Below the pieces are notes generated by a model. It saw only the letters and a program-made list of their open reading frames with translations. It did no database searches and was not told the origin of the DNA. The position numbers and the translations under genes are program-made. Shown in pieces: positions 18,607 to 29,413 of a stretch of DNA of 64,000 nt (its first letter is position 1; each line of letters starts with the position of its first letter). The DNA comes from Yoonia sp. (GTDB lineage Bacteria; Pseudomonadota; Alphaproteobacteria; Rhodobacterales; Rhodobacteraceae): NCBI GenBank assembly GCA_029250945.1, contig JAQXEG010000030.1, forward strand, positions 31,958-95,957, read 5' to 3'.

Positions 18607-19316
18607 CGCGGCAGATAGCGACGCGCGGCCCGTGTACGGACCGACATCGCGCGACACCAGCATGCCATCCACAAGGCGTGTGGCGATCACGCGGGACCAA
18701 TCCGCGCTTGCCGTGATCACCTCGACCGCGTCAGGACAAACGCGCATACCGCCACCGATGTCACGCTCACCAATGCGGTGGTTCGTGACATTGGGCGCCT
18801 CGGCGACCAGCTCCAACCGGACGGCACCTGTGTCCAAAGGCACATAGCGGAACACCCGCAAGGTCTTGGCCAGATACGGGCGATCGACATAGGCGATTTC
18901 CACAAACCCGTCGCCATCCATATCCGCAGCACTCGCGACAGACAGCCAACAAAATGGGCGGCCGATAAATTCGTTTGCGGCGCGTTGCACAAGACGGTCA
19001 TCGTCATCCATCTCCCAAACAGCCAGCCGTGCGCCGACAAGTTCATGGGATTCGACCACAATCACCTCTGGCGCGCCATCGCCATCCAAATCAACCACAC
19101 GGGGTGCGGTGTCCTAAAACACGACCAATTCGGACCAAACGGCAATGCGTTCCGCCCCATTGGCAAGGGTCACGCAAAGCCCCGCATGTTCAATATTATC
19201 CCCTAGGATGGCATGGGCATAACGCGTCGTCGGTTCGACGTAATCGGCGGCAATAATCGTTTCGGCCTGCACCGTGCTGGCAGAGGCCAAGACCATGAAT
19301 GCTGCCGCCAACCGCA

Positions 19317-19317
<1 letters not shown>
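18595..19317 (-). pseudogene. Exported FG-GAP/VCBS-like repeat protein gene interrupted by an in-frame TAG
   Basis: From the ATG at 19317 a signal peptide MRLAAAFMVLASASTVQAE is followed by about 48 residues, then TAG (19114-19116), after which the same frame continues for 172 codons. The sequence around the stop (SELVVF, stop, DTAPRVVDLDGDGAPEV) is coherent, so a CAG to TAG change is the simple explanation. The part after the stop carries calcium-loop-like DLDGDGAPEV and DMDGDGFVEI repeats of FG-GAP proteins. Its start overlaps the ferredoxin stop (TAATG), and its end overlaps the convergent cobS by 12 bases. A GTG at 19098 could allow restart without export. Confidence 0.75.
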
Positions 19318-19727
<410 letters not shown>

Positions 19728-19836
19728 TTACTGTGCTTTGCGCGACAACGTGATGGGAAATTTCAAAGACTTCTTTTGCAACAGCGCCATGATGCGGGTA
19801 ACGAGAGTCAGAATTGCCAGCAAATAGGCAGAGCAG

Positions 19837-20343
19837 ATGAGAATTCTAGTTCCCTTTCTGGCGTTTGCCGCCTGCGTGGCCGCCCCAGTGGCGCCTGACA
19901 ATGTGTTGATCGATATGGGTCAGATTGAAACGGCGACCGACGGGCGCTGTTTTGCAAATGATGTGGCCTCCGCTGTGATTGAAACGGTCACGATCCAAGA
20001 GGTGGACCAGCCAGAGCTGCGTGATGCAGACGGCACCATCACCCGCCCTGCATCCTTTCGCACGATCACACGCGAACAGATCGTGCGCGAACGGACCGAT
20101 ATCCGGTTCGAGACGATTTGCCCGCAAAACTACACCGCTGAATTTGTCACGACCTTGCAGTGGGCACTTAAGGCGCGGGGCATCTATGCCGGCGCAATCA
20201 ATGGAACCTTGGATGCCCAAACCGGTGCCGCGATCCAAAGATTCCAGCGGCGCTCTGGCCCCGATACACAGCTTTTGCCGATTGAAACAGCGCGGACCCT
20301 TGGGATTGCCGCGCTATCCCGCGCCCAGCTGAACGCCGGATAG
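19837..20343 (+). CDS. Exported peptidoglycan-binding (PG_binding_1) protein
   Basis: 168 residues with an N-terminal hydrophobic segment MRILVPFLAFAACVAAPVAP that may be a lipoprotein (FAAC) or ordinary signal. The C-terminal 60 residues form a PG_binding_1 three-helix module (LQWALKARGIYAGAINGTLD, AIQRFQRRSG). No catalytic domain is present, so it probably anchors or senses at the cell wall. A bidirectional terminator follows. Confidence 0.75.
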   Translation: MRILVPFLAFAACVAAPVAPDNVLIDMGQIETATDGRCFANDVASAVIETVTIQEVDQPELRDADGTITRPASFRTITREQIVRERTDIRFETICPQNYTAEFVTTLQWALKARGIYAGAINGTLDAQTGAAIQRFQRRSGPDTQLLPIETARTLGIAALSRAQLNAG

Positions 20344-20344
20344 C

Positions 20345-20373
20345 AAAAAGGCCACGCAAATGCGCAGCCCTTT
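20345..20373. terminator. Bidirectional terminator between the PG-binding gene and degP
   Basis: AAAAAGGCCACGCA and TGCGCAGCCCTTT form an imperfect stem with A and T tracts outside it on both strands. It lies in the 51-base gap between two convergent genes, so it can serve both. Confidence 0.65.
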
Positions 20374-20394
20374 CATCATTATTTTGAGGTCGGT

Positions 20395-21873
20395 TTAGTC
20401 GTCGCCAAGCAGCAGCGCCTCGAACCGTGGATCGCCACCGCGCCGCAGCAGCAACAGAACCGACGTACGGCCCGCCTCGCGGGCGGCGTCGATCTGCGCC
20501 TCAAATTCAGCCACTGTTGTGACATCCTCGCGGTTGGCTTTTTCGATCAGATCACCGGGGACAAAGCCCTTGGTTGCCGCGTCGCTATCGGGATCAATCG
20601 CCGTGATCACAAGGCCCGTCGCGTCAGACAATGAAAACTGCTCGGTCAGCTCTGGTGTGATTTCCGACAATATCATGCCAAGCACCGATGCGGGGGCTTC
20701 GGGTTCTTGTGCGGCGGCGGGGAATGCGGCAGCCTCGGATGTTTCACGACGGCCCAGAACCACGGTCAGGTTTTCCAAATCACCGTTACGCAGCACAACA
20801 ACGGGCACCTTTTTGCCAACGGGAGAGTTGCCGACAATACGCACCAATTCGCGCGTGTCTTCGATTGCGATACCGTCAAAGTTGGTGATCAAATCGCCAG
20901 CCAACATGCCCGCGTCTTCCGCAGGACCGGCAGGTACGGAGGTGACAAGCGCACCAGCGGTGGTTTCCAAACCGTCAATCGCGTCGATCATATCGGGGGT
21001 CACGTCCTGAATACGCACGCCCAACCAGCCGCGGCGGGTTTCGCCAAAATCGATCAGCTGGTCGACCACATTGGTCACAACAGCGGATGACATCGCAAAG
21101 CCAATCCCAATAGACCCACCATTGGGGGACAAGATCGCGGTGTTCACGCCGATGACTTCGGCATTCATATTAAACAACGGACCGCCAGAGTTACCGCGGT
21201 TGATCGCAGCATCGGTCTGGATGTAATCATCATATGTTCCCGAAAGCGCGCGGTTGCGGGCGGATACGATACCAGCCGAAACAGAGAACCCCTGCCCCAG
21301 CGGGTTACCCATCGCCATGACCCAGTCGCCAACCCGGGCGCCGACATCGTTGCTGTCGCCGAATTCCACGAATTCAAGACCATCCAGATCAACCTTCAAC
21401 ACCGCGATGTCGGTATTTGGGTCAGTGCCAACCAATTCAGCTGGCACGCCTTCCTCGCCACCGGGGAAGAATTCGATCAGGATCTCATCTGCACCTTCGA
21501 TCACGTGGTTGTTCGTGACGATATAACCGTCGGACGAGATTACAAAACCGGAACCAAGCGCGGATGAACGACGCGGCGCACCGCGTTCACCGTTTTCCAG
21601 ATCGTTGAAGAAATCCTCGAACGGGGACCCTTCTGGCACAACGCCTTGGGGGCCGGTGCGACCGGCGATCGTGGTCGAGGTGGTGATGTTGACCACGGAC
21701 GGGCTCACCTCTTCGGCCAGTTCGGCGAATGTCACGGGACGGGTTTGGGCCTCCGACGGGACAGCTTGGGCGAACACCAGCGCAAAACTGACGGCGGCCC
21801 CTGTCAACAGCACACGCAACGCGTTCTGCCGGTCGGCATGTAGATGATGAATAGCGATAGCCTTCGATGTCAC
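20395..21873 (-). CDS. degP: DegP/DegQ-type periplasmic serine endoprotease (Do family)
   Basis: 492 residues from a GTG at 21873 with GGAG eight bases upstream; a longer frame without a good site was rejected. A signal region (VLLTGAAVSFALVFAQAVPS) is followed by a trypsin-like domain with catalytic His123 (TNNHVIEG), Asp155 (PNTDIAVLK) and Ser229 (NRGNSGGPLF), then two PDZ domains (RGWLGVRIQD and ASVLGMILSE regions). It degrades or refolds damaged envelope proteins. It lies downstream of hflK-hflC, separated by a terminator, the usual order in this group. Confidence 0.94.
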   Translation of the reverse strand: MTSKAIAIHHLHADRQNALRVLLTGAAVSFALVFAQAVPSEAQTRPVTFAELAEEVSPSVVNITTSTTIAGRTGPQGVVPEGSPFEDFFNDLENGERGAPRRSSALGSGFVISSDGYIVTNNHVIEGADEILIEFFPGGEEGVPAELVGTDPNTDIAVLKVDLDGLEFVEFGDSNDVGARVGDWVMAMGNPLGQGFSVSAGIVSARNRALSGTYDDYIQTDAAINRGNSGGPLFNMNAEVIGVNTAILSPNGGSIGIGFAMSSAVVTNVVDQLIDFGETRRGWLGVRIQDVTPDMIDAIDGLETTAGALVTSVPAGPAEDAGMLAGDLITNFDGIAIEDTRELVRIVGNSPVGKKVPVVVLRNGDLENLTVVLGRRETSEAAAFPAAAQEPEAPASVLGMILSEITPELTEQFSLSDATGLVITAIDPDSDAATKGFVPGDLIEKANREDVTTVAEFEAQIDAAREAGRTSVLLLLRRGGDPRFEALLLGDD

Positions 21874-22059
21874 GAGATAAACTCCTTTACACAGACATGG
21901 GCGAACGGGGCGAACCCCGCCTCCCTTGATACTGTGCATGTAGGTCGCGTGGTCTGCAACGCAAACGTTGCTCACGCGGGGGTGAAAGAATTGCCCAAAT
22001 TGTAACAATTCATTCTGGCACCCTGAAGGCGATAAATGCCAACATTATCAGCCACATAG

Positions 22060-22090
22060 AAAAGGGCCGCCCAAGAAATTGGGCGACCCC
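22060..22090 (-). terminator. Rho-independent terminator after hflC
   Basis: On the minus strand GGGTCGCCCAA pairs with TTGGGCGGCCC (one T-G pair) around TTTC, followed by TTTTCT. It lies 26 bases after the hflC stop and about 190 bases before the degP start, so degP probably has its own promoter or depends on readthrough. Confidence 0.85.
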
Positions 22091-22115
22091 ATCAAGATGA
22101 TTGGCAAGATTTCTC

Positions 22116-22994
22116 TTACTCAGATGACGCGCCGGTATCGGATTTGAGATAATTAAAGAACTCATTATCCGGCGACAGCACCATCGTGGAATTCCCGGGG
22201 CGCAGCGCACGGGCATAGGCTGTCATAGAGCGGTAGAATTCAAAGAATTCAGGGTCCGCGCCAAAGCTTTCGGCAAAGATCGCGTTGCGTTCGGCATCCG
22301 CCTCACCGCGCGTAATCTCGGCCTGACGCTGGCTTTCGGATACCAGTTCAACCACAGTACGGTCGGCTTGGGCGCGAACACGCAGCGCCGCCTCGTTACC
22401 GCGGGCGATTTCATCGGCGGCTTCGCGTTCCCGCTCTGCCTTCATCCGCTCATAGGTCGCGTTCAAGTTTTCGGGCGGCAAATCGGTGCGCTTCAAACGC
22501 ACGTCAACCACCTGAAGCCCAAGGCCGCGGGCTTCTGCGATGGCTCCGTTCCGAATGCGCAGCATCAATGCGGCACGGTCGGTGGACAGGATATCGTTGG
22601 ATGATACAGACCCCAAAACCTCACGGGTTTCGGCCCGCAAAATACTGTCGAGACGGCGCGCAGCGGTGTCTTCACCACCGCCACCAACGGCCTGACGGAA
22701 CTGTTCCACATCTGCGATGCGGTAGCGGGCGAACGCATCAACGACCAAACGACGGTCATCAGACGGCGTGATTTCCAGTGGCTCCAGATCGCGGCTCAGG
22801 ATGCGGTCGTCGTAGCGGACCACTTCTTGCAGGAACGGCAGTTTGAAGCCCAAACCGGGATCTTCTTGGACCTTTACGATCTGACCAAATTGCAGAACAA
22901 GCGCTTTTTGACGTTCGTCCACGATGAATACCGACGACGCGGCCGCAACAACGGCAACAACAACGGCGGGCAATAGAAAAGCTGAAGCGCGCAT
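22116..22994 (-). CDS. hflC: HflC, membrane protease modulator subunit
   Basis: 292 residues. One N-terminal membrane anchor (residues 5-22) precedes a periplasmic SPFH/band 7 domain (VDERQKALVLQFGQIVKV, FKLPFLQEVVRYDDRIL) and a charged coiled coil (ERMKAEREREAADEIARG). With HflK it builds the large cage that surrounds and restrains FtsH. Its ATG overlaps the hflK stop by one base. Confidence 0.95.
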   Translation of the reverse strand: MRASAFLLPAVVVAVVAAASSVFIVDERQKALVLQFGQIVKVQEDPGLGFKLPFLQEVVRYDDRILSRDLEPLEITPSDDRRLVVDAFARYRIADVEQFRQAVGGGGEDTAARRLDSILRAETREVLGSVSSNDILSTDRAALMLRIRNGAIAEARGLGLQVVDVRLKRTDLPPENLNATYERMKAEREREAADEIARGNEAALRVRAQADRTVVELVSESQRQAEITRGEADAERNAIFAESFGADPEFFEFYRSMTAYARALRPGNSTMVLSPDNEFFNYLKSDTGASSE

Positions 22995-24139
22995 TAGTTG
23001 GACCCTCCTTCGTTGGTATTTCGACGCAGATCATTCAGGGGCAGATACGGCACAACACCTTGACCGCCGCCTTCGCCTTCATCCAGCAGGATGATATCGA
23101 CTCCACCCAGCACATTTTCCATCGTTTCCAGATACAAACGCTTGCGGGTCACATCGGGGGCTTTTTCATACTCGGACAAAACAGCGGTAAAGCGGCTCGC
23201 CTCACCCACAGCTTCGTTCACAACTTGGGCGCGGTACGCCTCTGACTGTTCCAAAAGCTGCGCGGCAGAACCACGGGCCTCGGCCAGCACACGGTTGGCA
23301 TAGGCATCCGCCACGTTTTGCAGACGGTCACGTTCCTGCTCGGCATCTTGCACCTTGCGGAAGGACGCGATCACCGGCTCGGGCGGATCGGCCTTGTCAA
23401 AGTTGACACGCACGATGTTCACGCCGCTGTCGTAACTATCCAGCGTTGTTTGAATTTCGTCGCGCAGACGGTCGGCAATCGCACCACGATCACGGTTCAA
23501 AATCGGTGCCAGTTCGGACTGTGCAATAATTTCGCGCATAGCGGATTCCGCAACAGCGGCAATCGTCAGGGGCGGATCGGCAAGGTTGAACAGATACATC
23601 TGCGGATCGGTGATGTTCCAGACGACCTGGAAATCAATGTCGACGATGTTCTCATCACCAGTCAGCATCAAACCAGCCTCAAGACCGGACCGGCTTGTGC
23701 CGATGTCGATGTTGTTTTCCGACGTAACGGCCAAGACTTCGCGCGTCACGATCGGCCACGGCGCAAAGTTCAGGCCCGGACCGCCGGTTGAGCTGTAACG
23801 ACCAAGCATCAGCTCGACCGACTGTTCTTCGGGCTTCACGGTATAGAACGACGCCATCCCCCAAAGCACGACAGCGCCCAAAATCCCAAGGCCAATCGTT
23901 CCACGTGTCAGCAACGGACCACCGCCACCACCGCCCGGACCACCACGGCCGGCGTTCCCGCCATTGCCGCCGCCGCCCATCAGAACGCGCAGTTGTTCGC
24001 GGCCCTTGTTGACCAGTTCATCAATCTCCGGGATGCCCTGCGGTTCGTTGGGTCGTTGTGGCCGGCGTGGGGGCTCATCGCCGCCATCGTCGCCTTTGTT
24101 ACCACCGCCGCCCCATGGGCCACCGTTATTTCCTGCCAT
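22994..24139 (-). CDS. hflK: HflK, membrane protease modulator subunit
   Basis: 381 residues. A Gly/Pro/Asn-rich cytoplasmic N-terminus (to about residue 75) is followed by a membrane segment (GTIGLGILGAVVLWGMASFY) and a band 7 domain with SVELMLGRYSSTGGPGLNF. Partner of HflC in the FtsH-regulating cage. First gene of the hflK-hflC pair, with degP behind. Confidence 0.95.
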   Translation of the reverse strand: MAGNNGGPWGGGGNKGDDGGDEPPRRPQRPNEPQGIPEIDELVNKGREQLRVLMGGGGNGGNAGRGGPGGGGGGPLLTRGTIGLGILGAVVLWGMASFYTVKPEEQSVELMLGRYSSTGGPGLNFAPWPIVTREVLAVTSENNIDIGTSRSGLEAGLMLTGDENIVDIDFQVVWNITDPQMYLFNLADPPLTIAAVAESAMREIIAQSELAPILNRDRGAIADRLRDEIQTTLDSYDSGVNIVRVNFDKADPPEPVIASFRKVQDAEQERDRLQNVADAYANRVLAEARGSAAQLLEQSEAYRAQVVNEAVGEASRFTAVLSEYEKAPDVTRKRLYLETMENVLGGVDIILLDEGEGGGQGVVPYLPLNDLRRNTNEGGSN

Positions 24140-24209
24140 TGTGCAAAAATTCCCTTAATCCACCCGTTATCGGGCCTTCCATTCTAATGTGTGTTAGGCG
24201 CCGCCAAAA

Positions 24210-25670
24210 TCAAGCGGTGCGCACAGGTTCCTTCATCGTCACCAGCTCTTCCGACATTGTCGGGTGAACGGCCACAGTGCGGTCAAAGTCTTCTTTTGTA
24301 GCGCCCATTTTGATAGCAATCGCGGCCAGTTGGATCATCTCGCCTGCGCCATCCGCGACAATGTGACAGCCCAACACGGTGCGGTTGGCCTTGGACACAA
24401 CCAACTTCATCAAAACGCGGTCGGGGCGTTCGGCAAATGCGCTTTGCATCGGACGAAAAGAGGTGCAGTAGATCTCGACTTCTTCTTGCTCAGAGGCTTG
24501 TTCCTCGGTCAGGCCTACGGTGCCCATTTCAGGCTGGGTAAACACAGCGGACGGGATCAGATCGTGATCAACCTTTGTGGGTTTGCCGTTAAACACCGTA
24601 TCCACAAACGCCATCGCCTCGCGGATCGCGACAGGGGTCAACTGCACGCGGTCCGTCACATCACCAATCGCAAAGATCGACGGAACAGCGGTCTGGCTGT
24701 ATTCATCAACATCAATCGCACCGCCGCGTCCCAATTTAACGCCCGCGGCCTCAAGCCCCAAACCATCAGTGTTGGCCGCACGCCCCGTCGCAAAGATGAC
24801 GTGTTGGAATACCTGTTCGGTGCCATTGCTGCCCTTGACCCAGATCGGGCCAGCCGCCTCGGGGTCGGTATCGCTTTTGGGGTTTTCAGCCAAATCACGG
24901 GCCACATCAACGGGGGCGCCCATCGTGGTCTTGCTATCAGATGCAATGTCAATGTCCGCAGCCGGGGCCATTTCAACAATGGTGGTGCCAGTATGAATGT
25001 TGATCCCGCGCGATTGCATTGCTTCTGAAATCAGGCCGCAAGCCTCTTCGTCGAAACCGCGCAACAGCCCGGCACCGCGCACATACATTGACACGTTGAC
25101 GCCAAGACCGTGCAAGATGCAGGCGAATTCACAGGCAATATACCCGCCACCCACGATCAGCACATCCTTGGGCAGTTCTTCCATCAAGAATATATCGTTG
25201 GACACCAACCCAAGGTCGGCATTGGCCAAAGATGGGCGCACCGGATGGCCGCCCGTGGCAACCAGAATATGCTTGGCCGTAATCTTGGTGCCATCGGCTA
25301 ATTTGACGGTATGAGGGTCGTCCAGCACGGCGCGGCTATCATAAATCATGACATCCGATCCATCCAATAGCTTGCGGTAAATTCCTTCAAGGCGGTCCAG
25401 TTCGGTATGCATTTTCTTGCGAAAGCCGCTCCACTCAAACTTGCCGATTTTCACATCCCAGCCATAGCTGGCCGCATCGTGCATCTGTTCTTCATAGCTG
25501 GATGCAAAAACCATTAGTTTCTTGGGAACACAGCCACGGATCACGCATGTGCCGCCCATGCGGTATTCTTCGGCCAGCGCGACCTTGGCGCCCGTTGCAG
25601 ACGCCACACGGGCCGCGCGCACACCGCCCGAACCGCCACCGATTACGAAAAGATCATAGTCAAAACTCAT
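24210..25670 (-). CDS. gor: Glutathione-disulfide reductase
   Basis: 486 residues. FAD-binding turn VIGGGSGGVRAAR near the N-terminus; redox-active disulfide GGTCVIRGCVPKK with Cys42 and Cys47; NADP-binding GGGYIACEFACIL in the middle; and the dimer-domain active site TVAVHPTMSEEL near the C-terminus. It keeps glutathione reduced with NADPH. About 40 residues (around 235-275) form an unusual insert rich in Asp and Pro (ASDSKTTMGAPVDVARDLAE) between the NADP domain strands. Confidence 0.93.
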   Translation of the reverse strand: MSFDYDLFVIGGGSGGVRAARVASATGAKVALAEEYRMGGTCVIRGCVPKKLMVFASSYEEQMHDAASYGWDVKIGKFEWSGFRKKMHTELDRLEGIYRKLLDGSDVMIYDSRAVLDDPHTVKLADGTKITAKHILVATGGHPVRPSLANADLGLVSNDIFLMEELPKDVLIVGGGYIACEFACILHGLGVNVSMYVRGAGLLRGFDEEACGLISEAMQSRGINIHTGTTIVEMAPAADIDIASDSKTTMGAPVDVARDLAENPKSDTDPEAAGPIWVKGSNGTEQVFQHVIFATGRAANTDGLGLEAAGVKLGRGGAIDVDEYSQTAVPSIFAIGDVTDRVQLTPVAIREAMAFVDTVFNGKPTKVDHDLIPSAVFTQPEMGTVGLTEEQASEQEEVEIYCTSFRPMQSAFAERPDRVLMKLVVSKANRTVLGCHIVADGAGEMIQLAAIAIKMGATKEDFDRTVAVHPTMSEELVTMKEPVRTA

Positions 25671-25769
25671 GGTGGCCGTCCTATTGCTGGATATTCATTT
25701 CACCTGCAACTTATGGACCCCACCCGCCAACTACAACGGGTTTCGCGAACCTGTGACCAAGAACGGTGT

Positions 25770-26555
25770 CTAGTCCGCGATTTCCGCGAACAGATTACCG
25801 TCGTCAAAGAAATCAAACTTGTTATCCGACACAACGCCATCAGTGATATCGCCGACCTCAACCCGCCCGTCGCCATAGCCGACGATTACCGTGTCACAAA
25901 TGTCGATAAACAGCCCATTTTCCACAACGCCCGGGATTTGGTTCAACACAAGCGAGACCTGCTTAGCATTACTGATACGGATCAGGTTCAGATCGAGGAT
26001 ATAATTTCCCTCATCTGTGATAAAAGGCGCGTCCCCGTTCATACGCAGCTGCGTGTTTTGCCCCAACACATCCAAACCGATCAACGTCTCTTCGATCAGT
26101 GTCTTTGTCGTCTGCAAACCAAAGGGGATCACCTCAACCGGCAGCGGGAATGATCCCAGCGTTTCCACCTTTTTGGACACATCCGCGATAATGATGACCT
26201 GATCGGACGCGGTCGCCACGATCTTTTCTTGCAGCAATGCGCCGCCGCCTTTGATCAGATTAAAATCGCCGTCATATTCATCTGCACCGTCGATCGTCAG
26301 ATCAAGCCACTTTGCCTCATCGAGTGAAATAACCTCAATCCCGACCTCACGGGCCAGTTGCGCGGTGCGTGTGGATGTTGGCACCCCTTGGATGCGCAGC
26401 CCCTCATCACGGACCTTTTCACCCAGACATTGCACCAGCCATGCAGCTGTCGATCCGGTGCCAAGCCCCACCTTCATACCCGATTTGACATAGTGACACG
26501 CCGTTTTTGCGGCAACAAACTTGGCTTTGTCAATGGGGGACAGATCTTGTGGCAT
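25770..26555 (-). CDS. rpiA: Ribose-5-phosphate isomerase A
   Basis: 261 residues from the ATG at 26555, which has GGAG nine bases upstream; a TTG five codons earlier is less likely. Family motifs are VGLGTGSTAAWLV, TIDGADEYDGDFNLIKGGGALLQEK with the catalytic acidic residues, and the late SADVSKKVETLG region. It interconverts ribose-5-phosphate and ribulose-5-phosphate in the pentose phosphate pathway. It shares strand and direction with gor, about 100 bases apart. Confidence 0.95.
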   Translation of the reverse strand: MPQDLSPIDKAKFVAAKTACHYVKSGMKVGLGTGSTAAWLVQCLGEKVRDEGLRIQGVPTSTRTAQLAREVGIEVISLDEAKWLDLTIDGADEYDGDFNLIKGGGALLQEKIVATASDQVIIIADVSKKVETLGSFPLPVEVIPFGLQTTKTLIEETLIGLDVLGQNTQLRMNGDAPFITDEGNYILDLNLIRISNAKQVSLVLNQIPGVVENGLFIDICDTVIVGYGDGRVEVGDITDGVVSDNKFDFFDDGNLFAEIAD

Positions 26556-26713
26556 AAGCTGCGGCTCCAAAGGGGTAAGACAACTGCGTTAAACAACTGA
26601 TAGGTTGGAACCGCCTGTGGGGCGAGGGGGAAACGTGATGGCCTGCGCAGGATTATTGGCCGAAACGTCGTTTTTACCCCTCATTGGTAGCAGGGATTGG
26701 TTATTAATTCGTT

Positions 26714-27388
26714 ATGACTGGGCCACTCACACTTTATTACGCACCTAATAATGCCTCGCTTTGCGTGCGGCTGGCGTTGTTGGAAATGGGTATCCCGTTC
26801 GACACGGTGCTGGTTGATCGGTCCAAGGCTGGTCAGCACGATCCGGCTTATCTGGCGCTGAACCCCAATGGATTGATCCCGACGCTGGTCACGCCCCATG
26901 GCCCCATTTATGAAACCGCCGCAATCCTGCTGTGGCTGTCAGAGCAACACGGCGATGCATTAATGCCCAGCGCCCGCGCTGATGCGCTGCGCTGGCTATT
27001 CTGGCTGTCCAACACACTGCATCCCGCCATACGCATGAACTTTTACCCTGACAAGTATATAGACAGCGATCATATCCCTGCCCTTGTCCACGCCGTGCGG
27101 CACCAACTGATCGCACATTTCGCCCATTTGGACACCCATGCAGATTGGTTGGAAAGTCGTGACGCAAGCCTACTGTCGGTCTATCTGCCCCCCATGATCC
27201 GCTGGGCCGCGCTGTATGGCGATGGCCCCCGTTGGTTCGAAATAGACAAATCCCCACGTCTCGCCGCATTTGCGCGGTGGGCCGAACAGACGCCCGCTGC
27301 ACATGAAGCAAGCCTTGCAGAGGGGCTTGGGCCCACGATATTCTCAGCCCCGCAACATCCAAACCCGCCAGAAGGAAGTGCCACCTGA
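26714..27388 (+). CDS. Glutathione S-transferase family protein
   Basis: 224 residues. Thioredoxin-like N-terminal domain (LTLYYAPNNASLCVRLALLEMG) with the cis-Pro turn NGLIPTLVTPHGPIYETAAIL, then an all-alpha C-terminal domain. The substrate is unknown. The stop overlaps the sdaA start (TGATG), implying co-transcription with serine deaminase. Confidence 0.88.
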   Translation: MTGPLTLYYAPNNASLCVRLALLEMGIPFDTVLVDRSKAGQHDPAYLALNPNGLIPTLVTPHGPIYETAAILLWLSEQHGDALMPSARADALRWLFWLSNTLHPAIRMNFYPDKYIDSDHIPALVHAVRHQLIAHFAHLDTHADWLESRDASLLSVYLPPMIRWAALYGDGPRWFEIDKSPRLAAFARWAEQTPAAHEASLAEGLGPTIFSAPQHPNPPEGSAT

Positions 27389-28764
27389 TGTTTCTGTCCG
27401 TATTCGATATGTTCAAGGTGGGGATCGGCCCGTCATCATCCCACACCATCGGCCCGATGGTCGCGGCAGCGCGGTTCCTTGACCATTTGCGCGCACAGCC
27501 CTTTGCCGTGGCAGGGGTTAAGGCATCACTGCACGGCTCACTTGCGTTTACTGGCGTCGGACATGCCACCGACAGGGCGACAATCCTGGGGTTGGCCGGT
27601 TTTCGCGCCGATGATTACGACGCGGACAAGGCCGAGGCTGAAATGACCCGCATCGCGGATGAAAAAACCGTGCATCCCGCCGACCTGCCCGACCTGCGTT
27701 TTGATCCCAGATCTGATCTGGAATTCGACTATGGCCCCGCCTTGCCTGGTCACGCCAATGGCATGATCCTGAAGGGCACCGATGCCCAAGGCGACGTAAT
27801 CACCCAAGTCACCTATTATTCCATCGGTGGCGGCTTTGTGCTGACGGCGGATGAGCTGGCAGCAGGCAAGGACGCGAATGATGATCTGCCACCTGCGCCC
27901 TTTCCGTTCACCTCCGCCGCTGAAATGCTGGATATGGCCGCGCAATCGGGCAAATCCATCGCCGATATGAAACGCGCCAATGAACGGGCCTGCCAACCCG
28001 GTGTCGACATGGACAAAGGGATCGACCGTCTGTGGCAGGTTATGACCGATTGCATTGATCGCGGCCTGCGGACCGAGGGCATCTTGCCCGGTGGCCTGTT
28101 TGTCAAACGCCGCGCCAAGGGGATCTATGACGCGCTGATGGCCGAGCGGGGCATGAACCTGTCCGCGCCCCATACGATCAACGACTGGATGTCGACCTAT
28201 GCCATGGCCGTGAACGAAGAAAACGCCGCCGGTGGCCAAGTTGTGACCGCGCCCACCAACGGCGCGGCGGGCGTTCTGCCTGCCACGATCCGCTACTGGC
28301 TGGACCATGTGCCGGGCGCGACAATCGCCAAAGTGCCTGATTTTCTGCTAACCGCGGCAGCCATCGGGGGCCTTGTGAAGTTCAATGCCTCGATCTCTGG
28401 CGCCGAAGCGGGCTGTCAGGCCGAGGTGGGATCAGCCGCCGCTATGTCCGCCGCTGGGCTATGCGCCGTCATGGGCGGCACCCCCGAACAGATCGAAAAC
28501 GCAGCTGAAATTGCGCTGGAACATCACCTTGGCATGACCTGCGATCCGGTGCGCGGACTGGTGCAGGTGCCGTGTATCGAACGCAACGGCCTTGGCGCGA
28601 TCAAGGCGGTGTCTGCCGCGTCGCTCGCCCTGCGCGGGGACGGCACGCACCTTGTCCCGCTGGACGCCGCAATCGAGACGATGCGCCAAACAGGCGAGGA
28701 TATGTCCGAGAAGTATAAAGAAACCGCCTTGGGTGGCTTGGCCGTTAACGTCCCGAACTGCTGA
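27388..28764 (+). CDS. sdaA: L-serine ammonia-lyase (single-chain, [4Fe-4S])
   Basis: 458 residues, the normal length of fused alpha-beta enzymes. The N-terminal domain begins [22 protein letters not shown] with the substrate-binding SSSHT. The iron-sulfur ligands are in [16 protein letters not shown] and [16 protein letters not shown]. It deaminates serine to pyruvate. It follows the GST gene by overlap and runs 20 bases into the convergent thiN. Confidence 0.95.
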   Translation: MFLSVFDMFKVGIGPSSSHTIGPMVAAARFLDHLRAQPFAVAGVKASLHGSLAFTGVGHATDRATILGLAGFRADDYDADKAEAEMTRIADEKTVHPADLPDLRFDPRSDLEFDYGPALPGHANGMILKGTDAQGDVITQVTYYSIGGGFVLTADELAAGKDANDDLPPAPFPFTSAAEMLDMAAQSGKSIADMKRANERACQPGVDMDKGIDRLWQVMTDCIDRGLRTEGILPGGLFVKRRAKGIYDALMAERGMNLSAPHTINDWMSTYAMAVNEENAAGGQVVTAPTNGAAGVLPATIRYWLDHVPGATIAKVPDFLLTAAAIGGLVKFNASISGAEAGCQAEVGSAAAMSAAGLCAVMGGTPEQIENAAEIALEHHLGMTCDPVRGLVQVPCIERNGLGAIKAVSAASLALRGDGTHLVPLDAAIETMRQTGEDMSEKYKETALGGLAVNVPNC

Positions 28765-29413
28765 TTGCGCCCGCCAGATTTGCCAATCGGCCCCTTGGCA
28801 GGATCAGCAAGACGGGCGCGTCTGCGTCAACCCTGACCTGCGTCGCCGCCGCCGCATTGGACGGGCTGGCAAAGCCAAGCGGCGCCATGGCCGTGTGATC
28901 CACCGGCCAGCGCAGGCCCGTCGCAGTAACCTGCGCAGTGGCCAGCGGCAGGATCGACACCCGATCCCCGACTGATAGCGATAGGGTCACGCCCCCCCGC
29001 GGCACCACCGCTGTCACATCATCCGGCCCGATCAGGATCACAGGGCGATCCGCGTGGCGGCCCATCACGTCCAGCACAGCCAATGTATGATCCAACCGGC
29101 CGCCCGCGAATCCCACCGCATAAATCAACGGGGCCTGCACGCGGGTCAGCGCCTTTTCGAAATCGACGGTGTCCTGTTCGGCCACTTGGGTCGTGATATC
29201 TGCATAGCGTTGTCTGGCAGCAACCGACAGGCTGTCCAAATCCCCGATAACTGCAATCGGCGTTAACCCTGCGGCAAGAATATGGTCAGCCCCGCGATCC
29301 ACCCCAACAAGATTTGGCGCAGGCGTTGGGAAAGTGTTAAGGTCCTTTGGTCCAAGGTCTGCACCACCCACCAGGACGATCGGATCAAATGTGTGAACAA
29401 TCAAAGCTGCCAC
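28745..29413 (-). CDS. thiN: Thiamine diphosphokinase
   Basis: 222 residues. The N-terminal catalytic domain has GVDRGADHILAAGLTPIAVIGDLDSL, the family signature, and the acidic TVDFEKAL; the C-terminal part forms the small beta domain that binds thiamine. It transfers pyrophosphate from ATP to thiamine. The 3' end overlaps sdaA by 20 bases tail to tail. Confidence 0.9.
   Translation of the reverse strand: MAALIVHTFDPIVLVGGADLGPKDLNTFPTPAPNLVGVDRGADHILAAGLTPIAVIGDLDSLSVAARQRYADITTQVAEQDTVDFEKALTRVQAPLIYAVGFAGGRLDHTLAVLDVMGRHADRPVILIGPDDVTAVVPRGGVTLSLSVGDRVSILPLATAQVTATGLRWPVDHTAMAPLGFASPSNAAAATQVRVDADAPVLLILPRGRLANLAGAISSSGR

Noticed and set aside
19114..19116. TAG as recoded amino acid (pyrrolysine)
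   Set aside because: No pyl genes or expected context; a simple CAG to TAG change is more likely.
20689..21090. Plus-strand frames inside degP
   Set aside because: Shadows of degP; no start site or motifs.
27538..28308. 256-codon minus-strand frame inside sdaA
   Set aside because: His/Gly/Arg-rich mirror of sdaA without family marks.
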